Below are positions 1 through 12,228 of a DNA stretch of 64,000 bases, piece by piece. A model generated the notes under the pieces. It saw only the letters and a program-made list of their open reading frames with translations. It did not search any database and had not been told where the DNA came from. Every line of letters starts with the position of its first letter. Within the stretch, counting starts at the first letter, position 1. The DNA comes from Crotophaga sulcirostris. Lineage: Eukaryota; Chordata; Aves; Cuculiformes; Crotophagidae. The stretch is from contig VYZB01000274.1 of NCBI GenBank assembly GCA_013397455.1, positions 794,614-858,613 of the forward strand, written 5' to 3'. A program made the translations under genes and the position numbers.

Positions 1-1226
1 AATCCATGGAGTTCGCTATTCTAAAATGAAGATCAAAATTTGATTTTTTTTAGGGAAACCTTTTTTTTTTGTTGTTAATTATTCAGTATTTTGGAATGGA
101 AGCAAGGCAGGAAGGTAGCATTATCTAACCCTGACAATGGGAAAAGAATATTAGCAAAAACACCACAAGGGATGCCTGCAACACGCTGAGTCATTTAGAT
201 GTTTCTGTCCACAGCAGTGTTAACTGCTTCCCTTGCTTATGTTACTATTCAATTTCCTAAGCAACGATGAGAGGTGAACATAACATTTTTTATTATGTTC
301 ATTTAAAAATTTCACAAATAACTTGACAGGCTGCTTTCATCTTTTCAGAGAATTCATCAAGCAAAAATATTGCAGATCATCCATTATCTTAAATGACATG
401 AAAACTGGCTTTGCTTTAGAGGCCTTGTCCCTTACACAGTGACAGTGGTGTGTACAATTTCAAAAGATTCAGGTGGTGGTTTTCCGATGTTGCTCTTCAG
501 AATACGTCAGAAGTTATTGCTTCTTTTCCTTTCAACTGCTGCAGCCAGTGAAGGACCATTATCAGGAAAGAATGAAATGCACCCAAAGACACATGGTTAA
601 GAAGCTGTAAGTACTGATGAGCTTGATTTCTCTAATGAGTAAAAAATATGACTAATGGAACATGACCTTTTGTAGATGACAGATTACAGATCAAAAATAA
701 CATTTCATATTTGTAGCCCTCATAGAGGATACACAATTAGCAGCTGCCAGATTTCTGTACAAACTAGACAAAACTAAAACCTTTCCAATTGATGATTCTT
801 TACATTGAGTAAATTCTAGTCCATGCTTAATAGTGATTTTATGTAGTTTGAGCTGGGAACAGATTATTTGGAGCTGGAAACCAACTATGTTTAATTTGTG
901 TAATGTTATGTGCAGTTATGAGCAGAAATGCTCTCACTTTTAAAGGAGAAGCACTTAAGAGCTTATAGAAAAGACAATTCCTCAAAAGTTCACTAGCTTA
1001 TTGCAGCGAAAGAAGAAATAAAATCCACAGTTTGTTACCCAAAATAAAAATATTTCAAGTTTTCTCTTGGGCTTAAGCAGTTAGCAGGCAGAGTGGTAAC
1101 ATGGCTCTCTTACTGTAACAGCTCTAGTAAGAACAGCAGCAGCACTCATCCTCAGAGCATTTAGCGAAGTAAAAACTCCTAGTCTGCACAGTCTGCAGAA
1201 CAGTGATGTCAATTATTGCCTGGCTA
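1..1226. other. AT-rich unique DNA, no gene seen
   Basis: No open frame of note, splice-bounded exon, RNA gene or recognised repeat is visible here. There are two short T runs near 45-70. The stretch reads as ordinary non-coding avian DNA, intronic or intergenic. Confidence 0.6.
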
Positions 1227-1412
1227 ATAGAATCATAGAATTATAGAATCATTTCAATTGGAAAAGAAATTTAAGATCATGGAGTCCAACTATAAACCTG
1301 ACACTGCCAAGTCCAGCACTAAACCCTGACCCTAAGTGCCACATCTACACCTCTTTTAAATACCCCCAGGCATGGCGATTCAACCATTTCCCTGGGCAGC
1401 CTGCTCAACCAC
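1227..1412 (-). repeat. CR1 LINE 3'-end fragment (antisense)
   Basis: The left edge carries AATCATAGAATTATAGAATC, the reverse complement of the CR1 3' tail built from ATTCTATG-like units. It is followed by a degraded version of the usual antisense 3' UTR (AAGATCATGGAGTCCAAC) and by the CCCTGGGCAGCCTGCTC segment. Only about 190 bp of the 3' end is kept, as expected for a strongly 5'-truncated CR1. Many substitutions suggest an old insertion. No coding capacity remains. The right boundary is uncertain by some tens of bases. Confidence 0.85.
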
Positions 1413-2156
1413 AATAAGAATGCTGATCAAGTTTTTTTTAGATGGATAATTGCACATCCATACAATTTGCAAGTGTTTTGACTCTGGATGACTTTGGATG
1501 ACAAAACACGTCTCACAGAATCTGTGTTGTTTTGCTAGAGACAGTTTTGTAGGATACCAATAATGCAGAAATAAAAAACAAACCCAAAACAAACTGCATT
1601 ACTAATTCTCTCACAGGTTGTAACATTTTGTATAGAAGCTTTACTTCTGTATGATATTTAAAAGAGACACTCAGTGAAGTCTTGAAACTTTTGGGAAAAC
1701 ATGGGTAGCTCGGCTGCTTTCTATATTTCAAACTAATTGTGGAAACACTGTGAATGGTTAATTATTGGGAAGTCAAAATGTTTGTAAAGATGCCCTCCAA
1801 GCATCCTCACTGCCAGTTCCAATGATACTGGAATAAAAAATGGCAAAGTCACAGATGCTATATCTGGTTACCGTATGATAATAAGTTTATCTGTTGTGCA
1901 TGTGTACAAAATTTGGAAATTAATCACCTGGTAATGTTTAAGCAACTGCTATATATTGCAGAAAAAGCTATTATCTTCCAAGACAGTTTAGAGATTATGT
2001 CTTTTAAAATGAGTGTTTAAGCATTCTCTCAGAACAAATTTCAAAATGACTCTTTGAGAAAAATAAACAACAAAATGGTACTACAGATCAGACTTATTGG
2101 AAGCTAGTAAGCCCTAATGAAAATTAAGATCATCAGAAATGAGCCAATAAAGATAA

Positions 2157-2193
2157 CAACCAACCAACTAACCAACCAAACCAAAACAAAAAA
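2157..2193. repeat. (AACC)n tetranucleotide repeat, imperfect
   Basis: An imperfect array of CAAC and CCAA units grades into an A-rich end. It is short and probably not unusually mutable. Confidence 0.8.
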
Positions 2194-2220
2194 AGTTGAA
2201 GGCACTGAGATATCTACACC

Positions 2221-2241
2221 ATATATATATATGTATGTATG
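2221..2241. repeat. (AT)n/(GTAT)n microsatellite
   Basis: Six AT units run directly into two GTAT units. This is a compound dinucleotide/tetranucleotide microsatellite. Confidence 0.85.
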
Positions 2242-4125
2242 AACAGCCTACACCTTCGTGAACTGCAGAATTTAACTAAAGTACTGCAAAGTATAAACAA
2301 GGACAATATGCTGAATTTTTTAGTTTGACAGAGACAAATGAGATCTAGACTTCTTGTACACTAGAAAAAGAGATTTGTACTTCCCTGGGATAAAAAAATT
2401 AAAATATACCACTCACGGTTTTCAGTCTCATTGAAACTTAATGAAGAATTTTTCTTTTTGATCTTTTTTTTTGAATGAGGCAGCTATCAAACCAAAACCT
2501 TTTTCTATTGTTCTCATTTAAGGTATCTGTAAGTAAGTACAGTAAAGGATAGCAGTGTTTCATGTGAAGTTTCTTTTACCAGCTGTCTGCTTACAACCAA
2601 AAGTTTCCAGAAACAGCAGTCTCTTCGTTCAGCATTACTTTGGAAGCAGCAGGGAAAGATGAAGCCTACTCAAGCAGTGTCTATAGGAGTTTAACTACAG
2701 CTTTGTGGAAACATAAAGTAAGCAATATTAGTAAAGAGAAAAGGTTTGAAACTGAATAAAAGATCAGGTATTGAAACACCTCCATGTGTCATATCTTTAA
2801 GCAATCAAATGAAATAATTTATTTGAGTTTATAACCTTTAGTCCTTATCTATTTAAAACCCATTGAATAAGCCTGTATTGTTTTGTTTATATTTCTTATA
2901 CAATAATATCTATGTTTCCATGACTTTCTCAAAACAAATACATAATTAAGCACATAACTATGTCTATAAACACTCATAAAAGTCAGAAACCTCTAAATTT
3001 GTTGCTAGCTGGCAAAACTGCTGTCTCCTTCCCTAGCTACATCCTACTTCATACACCTCTATCCTATTTATCCCACCAGGAAGACTTTTTCCCCGAGTGA
3101 CATGTGGGAGACAATTTTAATTTTCTGAGAGCAGGATTCTGAGATGCAAAAAATGAATTATCTGTAATTAAGTGTGGGGGAGGAGGGCAGGGTGCACATG
3201 ACACGATGATGACACAAATAAGAAGTAAAAACAAGACTAATCAGTCTTAACAGAATTTGAAATCATTAGTGTCTAATTCAGTGTGGAGAATTTTAGTCTA
3301 GGTAGCTGCACAGTCCTTGCTTTTAACCTAGAGAAACATTCAGATTTTAATTTAACTGGTGAACAGCTTCCCAGTTTTTGCCTGGCTTCATTAAAATCGT
3401 ATTGCATATAGAAGTGAAAATTAGTTTAATACTGTAATTCTCAAAGTTCAGATGAGAGGTATTCTTTAGCCCATAAAGTCTACCACCATGTCAAATTTAG
3501 GAGAAAAATTAGGCATAACAATATTTTATTTGGTCTGAAGAGAAAATAGTTGCTTTGCTCTATTGTGTGATATTTGTATCAGTCATAACTAATAAAATGA
3601 ACAATAATGAAGGAATGATTTTTTTAATGGCCACATTATACTCATGGAGAAGTATACATTAGTTCTGTGGACTTCAATGGCATTATGAGTTCAGACCAGC
3701 TGAGAACATTAATCACTGCTGGACTCAAGTATATGTTCTAGAGGTTTAAAACTACAGTAACATCCTTTTGGGCCCATATTGTAGTACAAAGGTGCATTAA
3801 AGTCACTAATCTGAACACTTATGATTCTCAAAGATTAGTGGTGTATTGCATTGCTGGACGGAATCATAGAATCACAGAACTGTTTGGGTTGGAAGGGACC
3901 TTAAAGATCATCCAGTTCTAAACCCCCCTTTCATGGGCTGGGACACCTTTCAATACATCAGGTTCCTCAACGCCTCAACCAATCTGGCCTTGAACTCTTC
4001 CAGGAACAGGACATTCACAACTTCTCTGGACAACCTGTTCCAGTGCTTCGCCAGTGTAATAGCAAAATATTTCTTTCTAATATCTAATCTAAATCTACCC
4101 TCTTTCATCTTAAAACTGTAACCCA

Positions 4126-4323
4126 TCATCTTATCACTACTTTCCCTGATAAAGAGCCCCTTCCCGTCTTTCCTATAGACCCCTTTAAGTACTGGAAGGC
4201 TTCTACAAGGTTCCCCCAGAGCCTTCTCTTCTCCAGGCTAAATAAGCCCAACTCTGTCAGCCTGTCCTCATATGGAATGCACTCTATCCCTCTCATAACT
4301 TTGTGGCCCTCCTCTGGACTCAC
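4126..4323 (-). pseudogene. CR1 polymerase C-terminal remnant
   Basis: A 65-codon open piece on the minus strand includes [20 protein letters not shown], the conserved segment near the C-terminus of the CR1 ORF2 protein. In an intact element this part lies downstream of the RT domain. Here it is out of frame with the upstream RT remnant at 4718-4912, and the frame closes soon after KVVIR, so the rest of the C-terminus is lost. It is a decayed fragment inside the CR1 copy, not a host gene. Confidence 0.85.
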
Positions 4324-4717
4324 TCTGAAAGATCCATTTTCTTCCTATGCTGAGGAGGATTCTAGAGCTGGATGCAGTACTCCAGATGGGGTTTCACAAG
4401 AACAGAGTAGAGGTGTAGAATTATCTCCCTTGATGATCACATGTCTTTGGATGCAGCCCACTATACAGTTGGCTTTCTGGGCTGCAAGCATACATTGCCA
4501 GCTCATGTTGAGCTTCTTATGCACCAGCACCCCCAGGTCCTTCTCTTCAGGGATACTCTGATTTCATTCTCTACCCAGCCTTTATTTATGCTTGGGATTG
4601 CCCTGATCCAAATGCAGGACCTTGCACTTGGCCTTGTTGAACTTTATGAGGTTTGCACAGGCCCATCTCTCAAACCTGTCAAGGTCCCTTTGGTTGGCAT
4701 CCCCTCCCTCTAGCATG

Positions 4718-4912
4718 TCAACTGTTGCCATTGGTAAACTTGCTGAAGGTGCCCTCAGTTCCACTGTCCTTGTCACCAACAAAGATGCTAAACATCATTG
4801 GTCCCAATATTGACCCCTGAGGAATGCCACTCGTCACTAGTCTCCACTTGGACATTGAGCCATTGACCACAACTCTTTGAGTGTGATCATCCAGCCAATT
4901 CCTTATCCACAA
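4718..4912 (-). pseudogene. CR1 reverse-transcriptase remnant, catalytic motif lost
   Basis: A 64-codon minus-strand frame holds the CR1 RT segment with [11 protein letters not shown] and [11 protein letters not shown] (RT motif B, residues about 28-38). The next motif should contain the catalytic FADD box; the aligned residues read FTNG, so both aspartates are gone. The frame ends just afterwards. The copy therefore cannot encode a working reverse transcriptase. It is flanked on both sides by other CR1 polymerase pieces in other frames. Confidence 0.9.
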
Positions 4913-7900
4913 GTGGATTATCTGTCAAATCTGTGTCTCTCAATTTAGATACCAAAATATCATGTGAGACAGTGTCAAAGGCTTTGCACAATTCCAGGTA
5001 GATATCAGTTATCCACCTTATCCACCAATGGTGTAGCCACATCGTAGAAGGCTACCAAATTCATCAGGCACAATTTGCCCTTAGAGAAGTCATATTGGCT
5101 ATCACCAGTCACCTCCTTAGTTTCTAGGAAGATGCGCTCCATACTCTTGCTGAACACGGAGGTGAGACTGACTGACCAGCAGTTCTTCAGATATAGTACT
5201 GTATTTTCTCATTGAGAAGTAATGTTTTTGGAGAAGGCAAAACCAAAAAATGAATTACTTCTGAACACAACACATAAAAAGTCTTGCAGTGACATTAACA
5301 GCAGTTGAGATTTCTGGTTTATACATGAGTATTTGCAGATTTGAGCATGGTGAGGTTCCACTGTGCTTGTAATATTTCAATTAAGGTGATGGTAGGAGAG
5401 GAGGAAATGATTTCCAACTCTCCTATGACGAATTGTCCTGATTACTGAAAACGTCACTGTTATTGAAGGTTTTAAGTAGAACAAGGTCTGCACAAGCTGA
5501 AATAAACCCATCTTTTCTTGATTTTTTTTCGTCCTTCGAGAATGAATTTTCCTTCCTGAGACAAACAATCTGGTGATGTCAAAAGCATTTCTCCTAAAGA
5601 GAACTACAGTGGGAGGAAATACATCCTCTCTTTTTACCTCGAGAAAAATAAGACAGTGAATTATGCCAGCACACCCAATGTTTTATTTGAAGGTGTCGAT
5701 GCCTGGTGAATCTGAAGCTGTACCTTTATTTGTAGTACATGTCGAAACTGGTTTAATCTGCATTGAGTATCACATGAAGAATCACTTCTTACTCCTAATA
5801 TGACATTTTGTACAGTTAACTTTGTATGCCTCATTCCCAGGGCAAAATTATCTCATTCATCTCTACCAGAAAGTCTTCCATGACAATTCCGTATTCACAG
5901 AGGACATTGAGGTTTTAAACACATTTAGTTCAAAGACTGATGTTATTCTGAAATGATGAAGAATCCTGCAGCTCAGGGCACATTTTGGAGAATATCCTTC
6001 TCCTGTTTCCCAGAGTTATACCTTGCTCTGGCAGCCCCAGTTTTCCCATCAATCACAGACAGACTGTGAAGTCAAGATGCAGACTGCAAGCTGAAAAGAT
6101 GACATAGATGTTACACTGAGCATTGCAACAGTGGGTGTCTGGGCAGCTGGTGCATGGGTTGAGACTTAAATCCCTAAGCTTAAGCTTTTCTCTGTAATGT
6201 AGACACTGAGCAAGAAGCCAAAAAGTGGCAAGCTATTAAGTAAATGCTGAGCACATCCGCAGGTGAGGTCGCCTTGAATGCTTTTGTGTTGAACACTTTC
6301 ATAAGTGGTAAAGTTCAAAGGAGAGTTTTATGTCAAAACCCGAAGTAAGACTGAAGCCCAAGGTCTATCTAAACCAGAGAAGGTTAATTTACCTCATCTT
6401 ATGCAGAGGGGAACAGCAATGGCAGAAGTATCATGTCTGTTCCTGAGTGATGTCTCACCACAGAGTTATCAGGATATGTCTTGCACCATGAGGTTTTTTT
6501 CCCTTCAGTATATTTTAATAATTGAAAGCATGCAAAATTTCCATCCCATTCTTTCCCAAACAGGGCCATGCAAACACATAAAACCCACTCAGTTCTGTTA
6601 GTTACTTTCCTGGATGAAACTATTATTTCAGCCTTACCTACAATTATTTTTGGATATATCTAGCTCCAACATCTGGCAATAAAATGTGTCTCTGACTCAG
6701 CAATAAGTTTTCGTACAGCTACAGAACAAATGTCTGTCAAAGTACTTTGAATTTACCTTAAACGTCAGTTAGATTTACAGAGGTGATTTTAACACCAAAG
6801 AATAATCATCGCTTTAACCAGGGTGAGATGAAATCATGCCAAAGAAAATAATTTAAAAAAACCCCAAGTAATAAAGATCATAAAAGTAAGACCATTAAGT
6901 AGAGGAGAGGTGAATAAAATGTACTTCCTAAGTACATTAGGGATTGAGTGGACCAGTGATGATAATGAGAAACACAAATTTTGAAATTACCAAAAAGTGG
7001 ACCTGGAAGGTCCCAGATAATATAAATCAGTAATGATAAGTGTAGTCAGGAATTTTCAGGTCTGGAAGACCAAGGTTGTTAAGTAAAAGCTATGGTCATT
7101 TTAAATTATATGTGTGTCCTGCATTTTTAAACCTGTTCTATATTTTATATTTCAGCTTAAGGCTTGCAATTTTCAGTCCTGAAACATAATTCATATCTGA
7201 GATTTTGCTGAAGATTTGCGTCAATATTTAATTTGCAATGAAGGAGCCAATACCACTGTGAAAGCCTTAACTGCTTTAGTGAATAACCCTGCAGTTTCAC
7301 ACATAGTCACATGGAGAGTTATTGGTTAAGCAGAGAAAGATACAGACAACGGTGAATTTAGCAGTTTGTTTTCATGGTCCCTAAATTTGCTGTGTTCATA
7401 GAAGTGATATTTCCCATCAGCAAAGGCTGTTTCCTAAGATAACAGTTTCTGTGAGTGCTTGAAATCTTTGTTTCAGCTCTGATAGATGAACCATCCTGCA
7501 CTGGTACAAAGTTTTCAGTACCCTTCTTTTACAACTGATTTCTTTGGTAGAGAAAAAGCTTAATTCCTAAATGTGGTTGTTTCTCCTTGGAGCTCCTCTC
7601 AAACAGACACTTCATTTCACTTTGGAGATCTTTGAGCATTACAGAGGAAGTTGTAAGAGTAGCATCCCGCAATTATTTGGGACAATTATCTACAAAACAT
7701 GACTTGCTGCTATTGAAACTCTACTGGGCTTGAACAGCCTGGGAGAAAGTTTTGTCAGAAATGGCAGCTGCACAGAACATGGTTCTGTTCCTGATATTCA
7801 CAGACTGGATCTGTCACCAAGATGTCGGCTGCCTTCCTTCCTCCTCTGAAGATTTTGTTTTGATCACTGTGTCTCTCTGGTTTTGCATTTAATGCAAGAA

Positions 7901-8624
7901 AATGTGAGTGTGCAGAACTCTCTTCTGTCTCCTTTGGTTTATTCCTCTTTCCTTTATTCCTCTTGGGATAAAAATGGGTAAACCATTTCTCTTACATCTA
8001 TGCAGATTAACTCTTTTTCATCATCCATTTTATGCTTTTTTCTTATTTGCACTGTGTTCTCATCAAAGTCAATGTCTCATAAAGAGATGGGAAGATTCTG
8101 GGTTACTGTATGACAGATAACTGACTTCTGGGGAACGAAGTCCACTTTCCAGAGCTGAGTATCTCAACTTTTCGCTTATACGGGTAAATGCATTGACCAC
8201 CTGGGTTTTAATATTTAGCTCTTGTGCAAGGGTTAATTTGAGGTAAATGGAGTAGCTTTCCTCATATTGGTGCCTATTGGTATTTCTTGCATGTTTGACT
8301 CTCCAGGTTAGTAGTACTTAAAGAGGCATAAAAAATTAATATATTATTTCAATATTTTCAAACAACGTATTATGGAGCTTCATATTTTATACTATTTATT
8401 TCACCAGAATACTAAAACATTAAGTTTGTATATGAGAGGATAACAACTTGTCAGGGCCATCTGTATGACCGGAAGGGGAATTAGGGAATCTATATTCTAT
8501 CACCAATGCTGAAGAAGATCCTATCCCTAACACAGTGCTGTCAAATTCTTTTCTTTTGCAAAGCTCAGTTCTTTTTAAACTAAAGAAATATCTTAACCTA
8601 AAATTACACTTTAGTTAAAACTAA

Positions 8625-8646
8625 TGATATATGTCTGATATATGTC
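8625..8646. repeat. 11-bp tandem duplication
   Basis: The unit TGATATATGTC occurs twice in direct succession. It is a short local duplication with no sign of function. Confidence 0.8.
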
Positions 8647-9637
8647 ACTAGTTTCAATTAGAACCTTAAATCTCAGTAGTGTCTTTTTAACTGAATTTTG
8701 TATGAATTTAATTTCTTTTTTCATGTCTTCTATCATTTAATTTTCTTCTATCATGCAGTTGTTGTGACTCATGTTTCTTGTGTCGGTTATACATGCAAAA
8801 TTAATGCAATCTTTGTTCTTCTGACATAGCTCTCTTCATATTGTAGTACCGCACTATTAACACCATGGGAAAAAAAAATCAAGTTAATTATATATTTTTT
8901 TCTTCCTGGGCATGGTTTCTTTCTTCACTGTTGAAAATTTAGTACTAAGGCTGAAAGTAATTAATCCCTGTAAAATATAAACAGAAAACCCTGCTTCATT
9001 AGGGTGTTCATGGTTTTCACTAACTTTGGTGATTTAGGTAGCTGCACAAAACATAGTGTGTATATGATGTCCATTATGTGAAAAAATATAAATTTTACGC
9101 ACCACAAACTGTTCAGACATAATGGATGAACTAGGACCAAGTAAAAATACACAGAACGTTTAATGTGTGCAAGAATTCCTAAAAGGTATTAAAAAATAGT
9201 ACTTTGATACAATAGAAAAAGTATTTGCTCTGTGAAATGATATTTTTTCTCTATCTTAATAACAGTTTCAAAAGAGTCTAATTCTCTGTCGAGACAGAAC
9301 CAAGTTGCTGATATACTGATCCATGTTCCTTACCTAGAGAAACACCTTCCCACCTCCCTCTGCTGTTCCCTGGAGGTTTATGTTGAGAGAAAGGAGAGGG
9401 TTTGAGCATACAGCAAGCAGGGCGCCAGGCTTGTAGATGATCTCTATTAATGGTATGAGAGAGAAGGAGGGAAAGAGGTGCCAAGCAGAATAAAAAAAGA
9501 CTATTTTTTATTGTTTTTTAATGTTGATTAGGATCTAACCTGGAAAGAAAAAACATAAAGAATACCAGACTTAGGAACCAGTTTCAGAAAAAAATGCAAG
9601 TCTCTGCAAAAGGCCCCAAATGTGAGTTCATAGCAGT

Positions 9638-9657
9638 CAAACAAACAAACAAACAAA
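9638..9657. repeat. (CAAA)n microsatellite
   Basis: About five CAAA units in a row form a simple repeat. Confidence 0.85.
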
Positions 9658-12079
9658 TTTATAACATTGAAAACAGGAGGTAAACACTGGAAATAAACGC
9701 TGGAACTTAACTGAGTTGAACTGAATTTCACCATCCTTCATACATATAAAATACAGCAATGACATTAAAGAAAGAGGAAAGCAATCTTTGATGAAAGTCA
9801 AGATCAAGGTGTTGATCCCCAATCATATTCTACTTGTCAAACTTTAACAAATCCTAAATATGATCATGAAGATATTATTCATAGTGTATGTAAGACCCTA
9901 AGAGCATAAGAGCATACAAAGGGTACAGTTTTCCTCCTTAAGGGATGAAATGGGCAAATTGAAAACTATGGTGATTGAAGCCTTTCTAACCAAAAGCCTA
10001 AAATCCTTTATCTTAAGTAAAGGAGTGCTCTTGCATGAGAAATGTTACCCAGAGGAGGAGTTTGCTGCCCTTCTGGGAGATGTATGATGACTGCAGCAGA
10101 TTTGTGAGCAGAGTATGTAGTTGATAGTGCCTTATCGATGTTTATGGGGTGTTTAGGAAGATGATTCTATGTTGTCATTGGAGCTTATCAGAGATATCTA
10201 CATCAATTCTAATCCTTCTTAAATCTCTACTTTCCCCAGAACTTCATTTAAGAATAAACTTAGACAAGTTAAGAAAACCTCAATTCTAAGCTAATAAAAA
10301 TAAGAATAAATTATTTTAATAGTGAGTAACGTAATTTCTTTACTTCCTTTTGGAATGGATAATTAAAAATAAACATAAAACCAATCCAACTTTAGAGTTT
10401 GTCTTCAAGCTTCTTGGAATAAAAACATCTGATAAGTTTATCTCGTATTTAAAATGTACTGAGGCTTCTTTATTTTCTACAATTAAAGTAATAAGAAACA
10501 TTCATTCCACATTTCCTCCTACCTCTTAATTTCAAACGTGCAATGAGAGATCACTAGAAGTCAGCCTACTCTCTTTCTGTGAATCATACATGAAGCCTGA
10601 GAAAGGACAGAAACACAAACCAGAGCCCTCCCTGTTGCAGCTGCAGAGAATGGATACCTCATGCTGAAAACTATTATTTCAAATCAAGATAATGAGAAAA
10701 ATCCTGTAATGTACCTGGCTATCCCATTGAAATATACATGTAACTGCCAGGACTTAAGAACATACACTAAACTCCACAGTCTTTTCAGAGGCTCCAGCAG
10801 ATTTAGGAATAAGTCTTTAGGGAAAAAGGCATAAATCTGAGAATGCACGTTATTCTAAAATTTTCAGCTCTGTTTTGGAAATAATTGAAACAACTTTACA
10901 TCCGAGTTGTTCCTTCAAAAGTGTTCCTTAGGTGATTTGAGATAATCCTCCAAATGTATAATTTCCACATCTGTAGGTTACTACCATGGTTTTCTACAGC
11001 TGATATAGTAAATGCATTTGATGGGAAATAGGTCCATCAAGTTAAAGCAGCTTCATTTACATCCAAAACCTCTAGTTGAAAAGGTGTCAAAGTCTTGTAA
11101 ACATTTCCATTAGGTTCAACATACTGAGATAAGAGTAACAACTTTCTTTATGGCTGATTTTGACCTGTTGTTTTTTCCACTATGAAGTAATAATGATTTA
11201 CAAAAAAGATCAACTCTTGTTCATCAGAAATAAAGAAGTTACAATGCTATCATTGGAATTGAAAAGAAATATTACTTAAAATGTAGAGAGATTTAGTACC
11301 ACTGCTATTGCATTAATCTTTTTTTAGTCTTCAATGACCTTTTAAAACTACTTGAAAATTTACACATCATCGTGAAATAAAGCCACTCATTCTTTTTATT
11401 CCTAGTTTTTACATCTCTGGTAAAGTCATATCTTACACAAGAAGCAAACAGTCTGACTTCTCATGTCGTTGTTATCTTTTCATTTTCAGTTGCTTAATCC
11501 TATAGCTACAGCTTTAAGTCATAAATGATAATCCTATCACAACCCTGTTTGTGATTTAGCCTCTTTTATATAGAAATCCTCAAGAAAGATCCTACAGAAA
11601 TCCTGAATAAAAAATAGACTGAAGTTTGTAGAAGGAATGTGCTCTCACTGATGCAGGCATTTCACAATTTGTACGATTTCAGTGATTTAGTCTGATTATC
11701 TAGATGTTAAAAGTTAACTAACCTGTAATGTATTGCGGAAAGTACCTTCTCTTCTGTGGTCATGGTTTAAAGATAATGATAATGTCGGTCCTTTGTTCCA
11801 CGGAACACATCAGTAGTTTTGAACAAAGGAGACTAGTTCTGACTGGTGTTGCAACCTGGAATGGATCTATAAGGCCTACTGCGTCTGCACAAGAGGGAAA
11901 AGTAAAAAGTTCAACCTGAGGAAGACTATCTGCTTCATCCCAATGAGCCCTGAATGACCACCATCACGAGACACTGCACAGACTCGATGAGGAGGGGACT
12001 TACGTTAATAATTTTCTGAACTGATTAGTGTAACCCAGCCTACTACTGGGAAATCTATTGAATGTGTGTATCTTTCAGC

Positions 12080-12087
12080 TATAAATA
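12080..12087 (+). promoter_or_regulatory. LTR TATA box
   Basis: TATAAATA lies in the right half of the probable LTR at a sensible distance from the AATAAA signal. It would mark the U3/R promoter of the element. Confidence 0.5.
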
Positions 12088-12152
12088 TTGATCAGTCTTT
12101 TGTTTCGGTACACAGGGCTTTTGGGGTTATCCACCCTGTTGTCCTCCAGCAA

Positions 12153-12192
12153 AATAAATACATGCCTATTCTATAACTTTTGCGAGTTATAG
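12153..12192 (+). terminator. LTR polyadenylation signal and downstream hairpin
   Basis: AATAAA at 12153-12158 is followed by a perfect 8-bp stem with a 6-nt loop at 12171-12192 (CTATAACT / AGTTATAG). The signal fits the R region of the LTR. The hairpin sits where the cleavage site or start of U5 would be expected. Whether the hairpin matters for 3'-end formation is inference. Confidence 0.5.
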
Positions 12193-12228
12193 AGTTTGTT
12201 TCTGCAGACCATCGCCACAGTTTGATAA

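Larger units (their letters stand above)
1413..3860. other. AT-rich unique DNA, no gene seen
   Basis: Apart from two simple repeats near 2157-2241, nothing here resembles a gene or a known repeat. Short open frames around 1380-1731 overlap the CR1 scrap or its flank and have no recognisable protein features. Confidence 0.55.
3861..5190 (-). repeat. CR1 LINE, 1.3 kb, antisense, 5'-truncated
   Basis: The left edge starts with GAATCATAGAATCACAGAAC and then the GTTTGGGTTGGAAGGGACCT block, the hallmark reverse complement of an avian CR1 3' end. Reading the minus strand from right to left gives the second half of the CR1 polymerase ORF followed by its 3' UTR. Recognisable pieces are the tract around [14 protein letters not shown] with [11 protein letters not shown] (RT motif B) and the C-terminal [15 protein letters not shown] block. 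The element breaks off near 5190 inside the RT region, so the endonuclease and 5' part are missing. Frameshifts divide the polymerase into several short frames. It is a dead copy, more diverged than the CR1 at 13969-14396. Confidence 0.95.
5191..11782. other. AT-rich unique DNA, no gene recognised
   Basis: About 6.6 kb with only chance-length open frames (up to 98 codons at 6305-6601) and no recognised domains. Simple repeats are listed separately. I see no CR1 or LTR in it, though very old repeats could be missed without a database search. Confidence 0.5.
11783..12222 (+). mobile_element. Probable solo LTR of an avian endogenous retrovirus
   Basis: The right part has an LTR layout. A TATA box (TATAAATA, 12080-12087) is followed about 70 bp later by an AATAAA polyadenylation signal (12153-12158), with a GGGGTTATCCACCCTGTTG segment between them. 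A U5-like tail then ends near GCAGACCATCGCCACAG. The six bases TGATAA occur just left of a TGT start (11777-11782) and again at 12223-12228, a possible 6-bp target-site duplication giving a 440-bp element. However, the 3' end would then be CAGTT rather than the usual CA, so the boundaries are uncertain. No primer-binding site or gag/pol sequence follows, hence a solo LTR. The family was judged by layout and a general memory of avian LTRs, not by a database match. Confidence 0.55.

Noticed and set aside
6305..6601. 98-codon plus-strand frame
   Set aside because: No domain, no promoter or splice context; length is within chance for a 64-kb window.
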